Assembly (NCBI RefSeq): GCF_024362695.1
Contig: NC_065417.1
Coordinates: forward strand, 8,921,001-8,985,000
DNA: 64,000 nucleotides
Source of the DNA: Pectinophora gossypiella
Lineage: Eukaryota > Arthropoda > Insecta > Lepidoptera > Gelechiidae
Direction: 5' to 3'
Made by a program: the position numbers and the translations under genes. Each line of letters opens with the position of its first letter. Within the stretch, counting starts at the first letter, position 1. The notes below the pieces were generated by a model. It searched no databases. It had not been told where the DNA came from and saw only the letters and a program-made list of their open reading frames with translations. Shown here piece by piece: positions 1-11,400 of the stretch.

Positions 1-9
1 GTCGTGAAT

Positions 10-87
10 CTTATCTTCTTATCGTGGGTGGAATACCAGCCTCATCAACCCTAGTGTCAGGGTTATGATTGAGTCGCCAAAGGCCCC
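10..87 (-). repeat. SINE-A tail fragment
   Basis: cttcttatcgtgggtggaat, then cctcatcaaccctagtgtca: the reverse complement of the 3' part of the tRNA-derived SINE-A found complete at 8428-8755. It ends at ggcccc and may continue beyond the left edge. Confidence 0.8.
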
Positions 88-734
88 AAAAGATGAATGT
101 AAAGCAAAGTTGTTGGAGATAACAATACCTAACATAAAGGAAGAAAAGGGCAATTATAACATTCATTAAAGTAGGTAGGTAACTAACGTATTAACGTAGC
201 CATTTTATAAATATTAAAATGTGTATGATAAGTGATTCCTAAAAGATAGACATAGGTAGGTACTTATAAAAAACCACAATACATTGTTTTGTTATATCTC
301 AAAACCATTAGGCAGCTTTTTCGATGAAAGCTCCCACTAGTCTTGATTTTTTTCGGACATAGATTGAACATCAACGCTCAAAAAGTGGGACGCAAAGTTA
401 CTGTTAATATAGCGACGTGACAGTATTTCTCCGCGGTGCGCGATTAGGCGCCGAACTGGCAACATGCGAAGTGCGTGGTAAAAAGTTGCAAATATAGAAG
501 CTCAAAGAAAAAAATATGTAACACTTCTTGTAAGTCATGACATTGGTGTTAATTCCTGTAAACACATCTATCTAACTTTATTTTAAGTTATATCTGTCAT
601 TATTATTTTTTTCTTTTGAGATAGCCGCCAACAAACAGACGAGCGAATGGCGTGGGAGCTTTGTTTTATAATATTATTATAATGACAGATAGAATAAAAA
701 AATAATAATGACAGATCTCTCAATGCGTCTTATC

Positions 735-880
735 GGGGCTTCGGGGGATGCTAGGGCTGGTAGTTATTTCTGTCAGAGAATTAGCCTGGCGATTCAGAGG
801 GGTAATGCTGCCAGCCTGTTGGGCACCTTGCCTCGATGTGACGCATTGGAGGAGGTGTTTTATTTATAGGGTGTGTTTGT
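735..880 (+). mobile_element. LINE 3' end (C-terminal codons)
   Basis: One frame over 740-870 reads ARAGSYFCQRISLAIQRGN and then ASLLGTLPRC, ending in VFYL and a stop. I recall this as a C-terminus of lepidopteran reverse-transcriptase proteins. An A/T-rich tail with AATAAA follows. 5'-truncated. Confidence 0.5.
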
Positions 881-1717
881 TTTGTTTTTGTTTGAATAAA
901 TTGATTTTAATTATAATGACAGATATAACTTAAAATAAAATAAATAAAAATAATGATTAGATTACTGACGTGTTAAAGGCAACCAGACGAGATATAGAAT
1001 GTAAACAAAGTTTCAGAGGTTCAAAACATTTATATTTGAATAAATTATCATAAAGTTCGAATTTTAATCGCTGTCGTCTGTACTAGACAAAGATGATTCG
1101 TCGGAAGAGTCCGAGTCAGCTGTGTTTATGATAAAACTATCTATCGTATTATCAATCATGTTGTCAATACTGTGTTTAAATCAACAACTACTCATAATAC
1201 CAGCAAAAATCAAAAATAAAAGTAACAGAAACGGAATAATAAGAACAAAAATCTAAGTAGGTAAATACGGGGACGAATAACCGCTATAATATATACCTAT
1301 AAGCCCTGTAAGCGCGGTGCACTGTTTTGTACAAGATTGTAAACAACTACGTCTCAATTCCGTGTGTCGAGCAACTATAGACTTTATGTCGTTATAAAGA
1401 TAAGATCCATTCTAGCTTGTTGCGTTGCGCGAGGTCACGTGTTATTACGATTGTAGGTAAGTAGGTAGGCAGGTACCTACGCAAATGATAGGTACGTACG
1501 ATGCGATGCGATGCGTAGTAGGTACCTAGGTATGTAGGTAAATCTGCCTGTATGTTTGTTACCCCTTCAGGCTTAAACAACTGGTTACGTTATGGTAGGT
1601 TACATTACCTACCCATCTACGACAATCGCCGTCTGCGTAAAGTTGAAAGCGAAAAGCTACTTTTCTACCTATAGCTACCTAACTTACCTAGGTAGATACT
1701 TACCTATTAAGGTATTA

Positions 1718-2052
1718 TAAACTGCTTATATACGTCCCACTGCTGGGCACAGGCCTCCCCTCAATCAACCGGAGGGGGTATGGAGCATATTCCACCACGT
1801 TGCTCCACTGCGGGTTGGTGGAGGTGTTTTTACGGCTAATAGCCGGGACCAACGGCTTAACGTGCCTTCCGAAGCACGGAATCATCTTACTTTTTCGGAC
1901 AATCAGGTGATTCAAGCCTGAAAAGTCCTTACCAAACAAAGGACAGTCTCACAAAGTGATTTCGACAATGTCCCCATCGGGAATCGAACCCGGACCTCCA
2001 GATCTTGAGCCTATCGCTCTAACCACTAGACCACGGAGGCTGTCAATTTGTC
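1718..2052 (-). mobile_element. SINE-B, full length with 12-bp target duplication
   Basis: tRNA-like head at the right end: in minus sense GCCTCCGTGGTCTAGTGGTT is the A box and GGTTCGATTCCC the B box. Then the shared core (CCGTGCTTCGGAAGGCACG) and a LINE-like tail (CCCAGCAGTGGGACGTATAT). The duplication ATTAAGGTATTA sits at 1706-1717 and 2053-2064. Not a functional tRNA gene. Confidence 0.92.
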
Positions 2053-2796
2053 ATTAAGGTATTAAGTAGGTATTATAGATAGTAGGTAGGTATCTTGGTA
2101 TAGGTACAATAAAGTAATATTTTACGTCTTTAATTATTTTAAACCCTACAATTTATGTTAATACGGCTTTATTATAGTTTAGTTACTGAAAATGGTTCGG
2201 AATCGAGACGTCTATAGGCACCTATCGAACCTATATATCATCACAGCCCGGACACTTCATACAAACAACCTATCCCCTACTTTAAACATTTAACTAGGTA
2301 GGTAGGTACCTACATTAACTTGTCTACATCTAAGTAGTAGGTAAGTTGTAATTAGCTAGGTACCTAACATTTCAAAAAAACTCAAGGTCGGTAGGTATCA
2401 TTCATGTAGGTAATAACTCACTATCACTATACTAAAACCCAATATTATGTAGATATTCAAGCAATAGGTAGGTACCTAACCTACAATAAAAATTTGATTG
2501 TATTTGTATTAATTTAGTGGTAGGTAAGTACCTACCTACCCAATTGTAGGTAATAACTTGACAAATTAATTGTGCTTACCTGGTGAGGAAGTGCTTGAGC
2601 GATTTTGAACGTCTTGAGTCTGATATGGTTCTGGAACTGCACTTCTCTGGAGTCTTTTTCTATGACCAGTCTCATTTCGTACATACTTGATATTGAAATG
2701 GTCAATGCATAAATACCTTGACCGCAAATTTTCTGCAGGCAAGTGGGCAATGTTCATATTACCTACAAGAAAAGAATATAATTTTCAATAAAACAT

Positions 2797-3197
2797 AAAT
2801 AGCCTATAGATGTTCCACTGCTGGATCGTCTCTACCCTCAAATAACAGGAGGTAATCGTTTTGGTGGTAGCCCGGACCAACTATATAATTTCTGAAGCAA
2901 AGCTTACTCTTACTTTTTCGGACAATTAAGTGACTTAGTCCGCAATGTCATAACTAAACAAAGATTAATGGTTGGATCATGGTAGTGGTTCCCTGGAAGA
3001 AATTGCTTAAACAGGCCTCCCATGTGTACTGTAGTAGGTATGTTGCATAAATTTTTGTATGTTCTAACTGTTTGTGATCATTAAAAATATTTGATTTGTG
3101 ATGAATAATCTCACAAAGTAATTTTGATAATATCAGAAACAGTACCCGGACCTCCAGATCATAAGCCTAATGTTCTAATCAATAATACACAGAGGCA
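2797..3197 (-). mobile_element. Old SINE-B interrupted by a LINE 3' end
   Basis: Left part (2797-2960) has diverged tail and core; right part (3108-3197) has the head with acccggacctccagatc. Between them, about 2965-3107 (agaaattgcttaaacaggcc...aatatttgatttgtgatgaa) looks like a jockey-like LINE 3' end. Confidence 0.65.
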
Positions 3198-3511
3198 GAA
3201 TCTACTAAAACAGCAACTTTTGACATGTCTTATTAAGTTCTTGTAGGTACCTACCTATACATAATGTATGTATAGATTGTTACCTGCTGAAAGGTGGTCA
3301 GGTGTGAGCGAGACCAAGATACTAGGTATACCTCATTTGGGTTCCTGGCTTCTGTACACAGTCCCGATGTGTGAAATTGGTACAAAACTGTAGGTTTGGT
3401 AGATAGTAGTTTATCTTAGGTATCTATTAAGACTGTATAAGAAGAAATAAATTAATGTTTTATTTTTATTTATTTTCATCTTAAATTAAAAGTAAATGTG
3501 TAAGTAGATAT

Positions 3512-3675
3512 CTGGGGGGCCAAAATGGCTACATCAAAGCAATTCATCTAAGAAAGCAATATTGCTATTTGACATTTGTTTGCATCGCACACTTACTTTT
3601 ATATGCACAAATGTGAAACTGCAATATTGCTTTCTTAGATGAATTGCTTCGATGTGGCTATTTTAACCGCCCTGG
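3512..3675. mobile_element. Foldback MITE, copy 1
   Basis: About 165 bp, almost wholly self-complementary. GCAATTCATCTAAGAAAGCA on the left pairs with TGCTTTCTTAGATGAATTGC on the right, and the outer arms pair too (CCAGGGCGGTTAAAATAGCC against CTGGGGGGCCAAAATGGC). A second copy is at 23704. Confidence 0.85.
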
Positions 3676-4484
3676 TCTATAAAATGTTCAATAAAATAGT
3701 CCAAAATTCAGCAATAATTATGTACTTGATTGACTTTTTTTAACTTTTGTCCCTTTTATTCCACAGTTCACTTGGAAATATAAATCCATCGCATACAGTA
3801 TTGGTATATAGTAGGTACTTTACAAGTTTTTGACTATTCCAGTGCTTTAGTAGTTATAGCAATTGGTTCAGAATCTGGAGGCCCTGAGTTCCCAGTAAGA
3901 ATATGTTAAAAATCACTAATTATGATTTTCAAGTTTGATTAGTATATCTATATGCCATGCTAAATTACCCAATTGTACAAAAGTTAATTTAATAATTAGT
4001 AGTAGGTACCAAAATAATAGTCTAGCAAGTAGGGGGAGTGGCAATAACTTTCCCACCATGTTAATTAGGTATTTCTTTTTATTTTATTCCAGTTTTGATT
4101 GTCATTGATTCTATCAAATTGTTTGTTTGATAACTTTTTGCAGTTTAATATTAAAAATAAATAAAAGTAAACATTTAACTACTTACCGCAATTCTCAAGC
4201 CATACTTTTAGGCGGTTGACGTAATCCCACGGAAAACGGAACATTGACTTCTGTTCCGAAGAATTTGTACAATTATAATAAGAACAATTGTGTGCAGACA
4301 TTTTTTATAACCACTGTTCCTGTGCCGCTACGTGAAAGCAGGTTTCATGAAGCCAAATCAAAGTCCGATTTCAGTCCAGGGTCAGTTTGTAAACCACAAT
4401 ACACAAAACGTAGAAGGCGCGTTCGACTCGTAATTCAAACGAAAACAAACATTTTCAAACATAGGTAGGTTACTAACCTACCTA

Positions 4485-5078
4485 TAGTCCGTTCAAGAAT
4501 GATCTTCATAAAAGGTAAACAAATATGGCTGCCGATATTTTTTATCTGTGTCAAACTGCAAACTAGTGAAGTGCTGAATTGATTTTAGCTCAAGTTATTT
4601 TATCAAAGTGAACTGACTCTCTTGGGTTGTTTGAATATTTTGTATGATAATATTAAAATATATATTGTATGTTTCTTTGTGGTTACACTAACTCACTTTG
4701 AAAGTATTTTTTTCTGCGCATTTCGGCTTATTAAGTACAGTACACTCACTTAAGTTATTCACGGAACTGACTCGTTTTCCTGACCTGAATGAAATGTCTC
4801 ATCACTAATCGTCAAATTGACAGCTAGCCACAGATTAACAAGAATTTATGATGTCAACTTTTTTGTGTGAGGTTTTGTTTGATTTTTGTTTTTACATGAA
4901 AAAATGTGTTTTTAATAATTATTTTACGTTAATTTCACATTGAGCTAAGAAATCATACATCTATTGAGTGCTACGGATGTTATTAGAAGAATACTTTGCG
5001 TAGTTTAGGTGAAATTCGAACATTCTTTGTAGTAACAGGTTTGTTTACCTTTTATGAAGATCATTTTTGAACGGACTA
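4485..5078. mobile_element. mariner-like MITE, 594 bp, TA-flanked
   Basis: About 40-bp terminal inverted repeats with one mismatch begin TAGTCCGTTCAA and contain ATGATCTTCATAAAAGGTAA. TA lies on both sides (4483-4484, 5079-5080). No transposase ORF, so non-autonomous. TA duplication points to the Tc1/mariner superfamily. Confidence 0.9.
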
Positions 5079-5080
5079 TA

Positions 5081-6300
5081 CGTTATTTGAAAGTTGCGTT
5101 TTTTTTGTTCTCAAATTTAGTTTTAAATGATATTTATAGGTGGTTATATTTTTTTTTTAAATTTGATATTGTATCTCCCATAATTTATGAGAATTACAAC
5201 TAAACATTTAATTAATTCAATAAAATGTATTTTGCAAATAAACACAAACTTTTAAAAACGTAATATTTTATTATCTGTGGCAAAGCTAGATCGATGTTGC
5301 AATAATTAACGATAGATGGCGCAACTTTAAGCGAGCTTCTTACACATAATTATAGATGGCGTTAATAAAAACGAGAACGTTCAACCCCTCAACAAGCTCC
5401 ATACTCGACGTAGTTCCGACGTAAATCCGCTAGAGTAACCACTAAATTTAAAAATATAAAAATCTCCATTAAATGCCAATATCTTTGATTAACTTTTGGT
5501 TGAGTATAAATTTTAAATTATAAAACATAATTTTAGTGCCTATTTATCGATTATTGGCTTTTAAAGAAACTTTAATTACAAATCGGTACTATTAGCGTCA
5601 TCTATTGAAATTTTTTTGAACAATGTTTCCTAATGTTCGCGATGAGAACCCATGGTATATACATACACCCACCTCCTCGCCAGCTGTTTGAAAGAAAGAA
5701 AGGAAGGAGGAAAGAAAGAAAGACAGAAACGTTTATTATAAAGGGACACCACAGTAACAAATATAAAACAAATATATTTTATAAAACACGGAGGACTTAC
5801 AATCAAAACACACAATAAAAACAACTTTGGTTTGGTTGTTTGCTTGTGTAATAATTATTCGTTTATTTTAGGCTATTACGCCCTAAAACAACTAGATAAG
5901 TACGTATTTCTTAACTTTTAGCGAACCTGTCAATCTTAATGACTATTAAGATTTATCTAATGTGTTTTTGTTAGAATTACTTATTTCTCGTATATGAGCT
6001 GTTACGAGCACATACCTACCTCTATAACACGTCGCGTCGTAATAGCAAAACACAGGCGTTTTTCATTACGACGTAGGCTAAATGAAAAGCGTTCTTCGTT
6101 AGGCTCCGCAAATTAGTTCCATTCATCTTCCTGCGAGATTATCTACAGCGTTCACCGCACAGATGAACTATTGTGCACTGATGCACCATGCAAGCTTGCA
6201 TGTACATTGTATGGGGAGAGGATTTACACGTCCCCATAATCTAGTAGTGCATTGAATGAATACATCGAATATGATAGTATTTTTTTGACGTGACTTAGTG
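5081..6300. other. Intergenic, nothing assigned
   Basis: AT-rich. Contains a GA-rich stretch (5689-5730) and AATAAA motifs. The ORFs on both strands around 5630-5824 overlap each other and look like chance. The repeated phrase atagatggcg (5313, 5353) may be repeat debris. Confidence 0.4.
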
Positions 6301-6309
6301 CTACACGAG

Positions 6310-6480
6310 AAAAAAAGAAAAGAGAGGAAAGGGAAGACCAAGAAGAGCTTATATGGAACAGATGAAAGAAAAGATTAACGTCGTGTCTTATGGGGAAGTC
6401 AAGGAATTGGCCTTTGATAGACTAGAATGGAAAATGCTACACCGACAAGAGCGTGGCTCTTAAATTAATGATGATGATGA
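6310..6480 (+). mobile_element. LINE 3' end, C-terminus of reverse-transcriptase ORF
   Basis: The open frame 6323-6463 encodes GRPRRAYMEQMKEKINVVSY, then EVKELAFDRLEWKMLHRQER and GS-stop, followed by (ATG)n. This is the usual end of a lepidopteran LINE family, GRPK...HRQE. Truncated at its 5' side. Minus-strand relatives lie at 12795 and 37210. Confidence 0.8.
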
Positions 6481-7275
6481 GTGCTACTCGCCTAACGTGA
6501 CTTACTTACTTTTTATGTAAAAGTATTTGCCTTGGATACCCTATAGGTACTTTAACTTGATGGTAGAAATGGGTAGCGCCGAAAGCTCTCCTCTGGTAAA
6601 TAAAATATATCCTTTGTTTATTATCGCTGCTCTCTTGGGTATCTTCCAGCATGATGTCTTATGTATTTAGCAGCTGAGACTCTTCGCTCGGTATTTGTCC
6701 TGCTAAATAGTGAATCTCATCCAAAGTAAATCTTCCATAAAGCCTCGTCATCACTAGGAGACTCTTGTCGAGCGACATCAGACGACATCGCTAGACTTCG
6801 CCCAGCGACTACTTCTCTCTCCAACTCTACTATCTGGCAAACTTGCGAAAACAAAATTTCGTGTGATATTGGGCGATATCGCCCGACACTTGTCGTTAGG
6901 TAAATAAGGGAACGAGGCTTAAAACTAACGTCAAAGACAGTTCGTCTATTGAACACTTTACGTGTATTTGTAATTAGTTATCTTCATAATACCCGTCACT
7001 ACACAGAATAATGCACTGATGCGCCGTACTAGCTTGCACATAATTTCCGGCCGTCTAGCGGTGGTTCGGGTTCGGGGGCAAAAATCATACATCTACACAA
7101 TATACTGATGGAAAGGGGCGGAGAGGAAATGAAGATACGAGAGTGTTCATTCATGAAATAAAGTGCTTAATGGCTATTGATTGCGGCACGTTCTGTCGCT
7201 CCGACATTCTTGTTTTAAGATGTATACTTTATATTTCCTAATTGAAATAGACATATCACTAAAACCACTTTGTCT
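6481..7275. other. Intergenic, nothing assigned
   Basis: No gene. cgagcgacatcagacgacatcgc and ggcgatatcgcc (6765-6880) are CGAC/CGATA-rich and partly palindromic, perhaps a degraded MITE. A minus ORF there is not convincing. Confidence 0.35.
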
Positions 7276-7279
7276 ATTT

Positions 7280-7440
7280 CTTCTATCGTGTGGGTTGTGA
7301 GTTGAATTACCAACCTCATCAACCCTGGTGTCAGGGTTATTATTGAGCCACTAAAGGGCCCTGACATGGCCCATGTAACGACTACGTCTTACTTACATCA
7401 GTAAGTAGTAACAGGGACCAACAGTTTAACGTGCCTTCCG
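7280..7440 (-). repeat. SINE-A tail half, left arm of an inverted pair
   Basis: Starts ttctatcgtgtgggttgtga and runs back to the core (gggaccaacagtttaacgtg). It joins directly to a + strand copy, giving a palindromic arrangement. Confidence 0.85.
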
Positions 7441-7682
7441 AATTACTTTGTGGTCCCTAGTTAGGTTAGGATATTACCTGCTAATCCCCAGATTGTCCGA
7501 AAGTAAGATGATCCGTGCTTCGGAAGGCACGTTAAGCCGTTGGTCCCGGTTACTACTTACTGATGTAAGTAAGTAGTCGTTACATGAGCCATGTCAGGGT
7601 CCTTTGGCGGCTCAATAGAAACTCTGACACCAGGGTTGATGAGGTTGGTACTTAATCTCACAACCCACACGATAGAAGAGAT
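7441..7682 (+). repeat. SINE-A, head-less, right arm of an inverted pair
   Basis: Begins within the body (actttgtggtccctagttag), contains the core CCGTGCTTCGGAAGGCACG, and ends caacccacacgatagaagag. It lacks the tRNA head. Confidence 0.85.
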
Positions 7683-7779
7683 TGAAATAGAAACTATTTG
7701 AATCGTCAGAATTGAAAGAAAAGCGTTGTTCGTTAGGCTACGCAAAGTTTTAGTGTCTTTTTTATATTATTTTCAGTTC

Positions 7780-7880
7780 TATATTTTTGCGACGGAAAAC
7801 ACCACTTGATATCAACTCAGAATCATGGTCTGAATCATCCCTCAAAGTTTTAGTTACGGTGCCACTAACAGCCTGTAATA
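7780..7880. mobile_element. Half of foldback element P
   Basis: gcgacggaaaac, then ttgatatcaactcagaatca and ttacggtgccactaac: one arm of the palindromic element seen complete at 31411 and 62283. The other arm is missing. Confidence 0.7.
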
Positions 7881-7990
7881 ATTATTTCATAATATAAAGT
7901 AGGGACGAAATTATGAGTAATTGCTATGTTTAAACTTTTGGATGTACTTTAAAAACTTTTGAGGTTATTGTACTCGTTACTCGTGTCGTT

Positions 7991-8062
7991 TTGTCCGACC
8001 AAGTACTTAATGCCATCTGCGGCAAATCTACAATAAGTCACGTCAAAAAAAAAAAAAAAAAA
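7991..8062 (+). mobile_element. Very short LINE 3' end with poly-A and 12-bp target duplication
   Basis: 72 bp: tgtccgaccaagtacttaat...aagtcacgtc and about 19 A. It is flanked by perfect ACTCGTGTCGTT copies (7979-7990, 8063-8074). A strongly 5'-truncated target-primed insertion. The same 3' end is longer at 21474. Confidence 0.9.
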
Positions 8063-8427
8063 ACTCGTGTCGTTAGACGCCTTCAGCGGCTCTATAATAA
8101 CCATGACATGCGACAGAAGAAGAGAGCCGTGGTAACCCAGTTAGTAGAACGCTTGACTCTCATTATGATGTTGCAAGTTGGAATCCATCACGGGCAAAAT
8201 ATTGCATTTTTTTTCGAATTTATTTTTAGATCATAAATAGGTGATTATCATGTACTTAGCGGTGAATGAAAACATCGTTCAGAGGGCGTAGGTACTAGTT
8301 ATGAGCACACGTATTCCACCAAACGAATCATTATATACTTACTCTGATTGCTATTTTAAATTATATACTTAAAGGTACGTCATAGACATGAAGAACTACA
8401 CGTACTTTATCAGGCTCCATCATGTAC

Positions 8428-8755
8428 TTCTTCTCTTCTTATCGTGTGGGTAGTGAGTTGGAATACCAACCTCATGAACCCTGGTGTCAGGGTTATTACT
8501 GAGCCGCTAAGGGCCCCTGACATGGCTAATGTAACGACTACATACTTATATCAGTAAGTAGTATACGAGATCAACGACTTAACATGCCTTCCTAAGCACG
8601 GATCATCTTAATTTCGGACAATCAGGTGATCAGCCTGTAATATCCTAAACAATCTAGGGATCACAAAGTGATTTTTGTGATAAGTCCCCACCGGGATCCG
8701 AACCCGGGGCCTCCGGATCGTGAGCCCAACCCCAACCACTGGACCACGGAGGCCG
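8428..8755 (-). mobile_element. SINE-A, full length
   Basis: Minus-sense head GGCCTCCGTGGTCCAGTGGT, B box GGTTCGGATCC, then body, core, gtaagtagt region and tail ending in CTTCTT-type repeats. About 330 bp. It carries promoter-like boxes but is a SINE, not a tRNA. Confidence 0.9.
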
Positions 8756-10739
8756 ATACGACCATGTATGTTATAAACATTGTTCCAAACACCCACATTA
8801 TTTCATCCAACCGGCAATATAATGACGTAAATTTCAAAACACAGTTAAGCTAGACCGACATTGCAGCCGAAACGACCCGTGTCAGATGATAAAGTTTCTT
8901 TTACAACTCCATTTATTACTGAAATGAACCCCGAGTTCACAGTGTAAACACTGGTAAATGTGAAGTTATGGCACCCATCGGAATACCTCGGCAAACACGT
9001 GGCATCTAAGTTATTGCCTAGCACGGTGGTACCCAAAATACCAACGACAGGTGCCCAAGTAGCAACCGATTGTCTTAAATGAGAATTGTAGATATCTTGA
9101 AGGCAAGTAGACTAAATCAAACCCTTGTCTTGGATAAGTCTTATAGGTCTCCAAGATATCCCTCAAGATATCTTGAAGATACAGTTTAGTAAAAGTGGGC
9201 ACATACTTTAACTCTTATACAAGACAGACTTAAGACAACGCTAAGTCAGACTTAAACCCTACTTTAGACAATGTTCTTGCATATTCTAAACTTAGAATTC
9301 TTGTAGTATCACTTAATACCAAGAATGTATACTTGAAGATATCTACAATACTTAGTTAAGACTATAGGATTGAATTGCACTGAGTCAATTGTAACTTAAC
9401 GAAGTAAAACTTCAGGTCATACTAAAACGATTTTTACTTCACGCGTCTTTATTTTAGAATATAATGGCGAACATTTATATTAACACAAGAAATGAAGTCT
9501 GTAAGAAAATGGCGTCTAAAATATTTGTTAAGTTGTTTTAACAAAAGGTTATTCTGCCGTTTCACATACAGGAAATTATAAACGCATGATTGTTTCTCGT
9601 GTAAAATCGATAGAAAGTGTTAAAAAACAGAAGGGCCTTTAATATACCAGAAAAATAATAATAAAATTCGGATTGATTATACAGCAAATAAAAAAAATGG
9701 TGACATATAGTATAGAGAAATTCATTTTCTATTAATATGTGACAGCTGAACGCAGTAATTTTTACTACAACAGAAATATATATTAATTTACTTCAGTTTT
9801 TGACGATAATATTGTCAAAAAAATATTACATGTTTTCTTCCTGTAAGTGCAAAATGGCGTTAAGTAATATTTTTCTAAATGAAGTAAGACTTTAGAAACA
9901 ATTGATTTCGTAAGAATCAGTTTAGAAAAGTAAAGTCAAGTTGCACTTCATCAAGTACTAGTTAAGATAAATTTTACTTCAATTGTCTAGGAGTATACCA
10001 ACTTAAGACAAAAAGTATTTAGTGAATTCCTACTTAAAACTCTTATATCTTAAGTGATCCTCTATTTTGATTTAGTAAAGTAATGTCGTAAAATCATGTT
10101 TGTTTATTCTGTGCCAGAATCATCTATGTAACAAGTAACAATTAAAATCGAACAAGCTTAAAACCTATGGAAAGTATGTTTGTTTGAGAGGTAAGTTTTT
10201 CGACTCGTGGAAGATAAAAAAATATTGTTATGCTGAGTTCTTACTTGGATAGGAATGTGATTTACTTAATTATTTAATATTTATCACAATTGGAACTAAC
10301 AAACATAAACTCAATTTGCTAATGAGTCTCCGCGCATACATTCTCATAGGTACCTACATGGTTCGCTGACGCAAAGTAGGTACGATCACCGCGCTTCTAA
10401 TTGCCAAAACAATGTGATTATTGTAAAAATTAACGAGTATCCTTTGAATATTGTATACACGAAGAACCCTTGCAATTTGATTAACGTCGTGTGTGTGTGC
10501 GGTAGTTTCTAATCCCACCTAAAACATTATTGTTAAAAAAGGCGGCCGAATTCCCGATGTCTTTATCAAGCTAAAAAAATAAAGGAATCGAATCTAATGT
10601 CCACTTTAAATGCATTTAACCATACACAAGTGAATAAAGCTTAGTTAAAAATAGGTACATTTTTAAAATTATTAAAAGAAAGACTGAAAGAAGAAAGAAA
10701 AGTATCTAGACACGCGTTAGCATGTCAAGCCAAGTTCAA

Positions 10740-11060
10740 GAAATAGAACTGGCGAGCCGCACCGTGTGTATTATTACACGAACCATTTGGAGCCACTTTT
10801 GACCCCCTCATAAATCAAATACTATTTCACATAAACGTATCAAATTTGGCTCATATATTGAAACTTGTGAGATACATATATAAGTGTTCTAAATTTCATA
10901 AGCTTATCTCAAACGGTTATTTAGATATGTCCAAAATCCTCATTTTTATCATTGACTGACTGACTGACTGACTCATTTTTATCAAAACTCTAACCCAGTT
11001 CCAGATGACCTAGAGAGTTAAAATTTGGTATGCAGATAGGTAATTAGATGAATATAAAGG
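10740..11060 (+). repeat. Dispersed repeat with (GACT)n motif
   Basis: aaatttggctcatatattg, then ttgactgactgactgactga followed by gttaaaatttggtatgcag. I recall this type in many insect transposons. No ends determined. Confidence 0.45.
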
Positions 11061-11221
11061 AAAAAATAAAAAAACTGGCAACTTTTTAATAATTAGATTC
11101 CATCATGAACGCTTAACATAAATACGTAATTAGTGCCTGTACCTAACTATAGATGTAAGAATCAGTAAGTAATCAAAACTCATGACAGCCGGCATTTTTG
11201 TGGTAGGTATGTAGATTAACT

Positions 11222-11400
11222 TAACATAACATACAATCACGCCTGTATGCCCTATCGGGGTAGGCAGAGCACTAAGTGATCATAAAACCACTTGATGCCA
11301 CATTCGACAAGTACTTTAAGGGTAGGTAAGCAAGTTGGAACATGTGTTTAGCGGTGATAGGTTGTCAGCTTTTCGCCCACGATACAACACAACTCTCATC
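11222..11400 (-). repeat. SINE 3' tail, family F
   Basis: taacataacatacaatcacg, cctgtatgccc and ggggtaggcagagc match, in reverse, the 3' end of the SINE at 49175 (ggggtagacgtcatg). Confidence 0.6.

Larger units (their letters stand above)
150..2560. repeat. Cluster of GGTA/TACC microsatellite-like palindromes
   Basis: Short (GGTA)n and (TACC)n tracts, often meeting as GTAGGTACCTAC, occur at 171-181, 255-263, 1455-1545, 1660-1705, 2075-2105, 2295-2345, 2380-2412, 2465-2480 and 2520-2550. They also appear at 3244-3256 and 4463-4484. The density is much higher than in the rest of the window. Confidence 0.7.

Noticed and set aside
1958..2041. tRNA gene (minus strand) with A and B boxes
   Set aside because: It is the head of SINE-B, followed by SINE body and tail and bounded by a 12-bp duplication. 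The same head recurs in other copies.
5630..5824. Complementary ORFs on both strands
   Set aside because: Fully overlapping, low complexity (GA/CT-rich), no homologous features.
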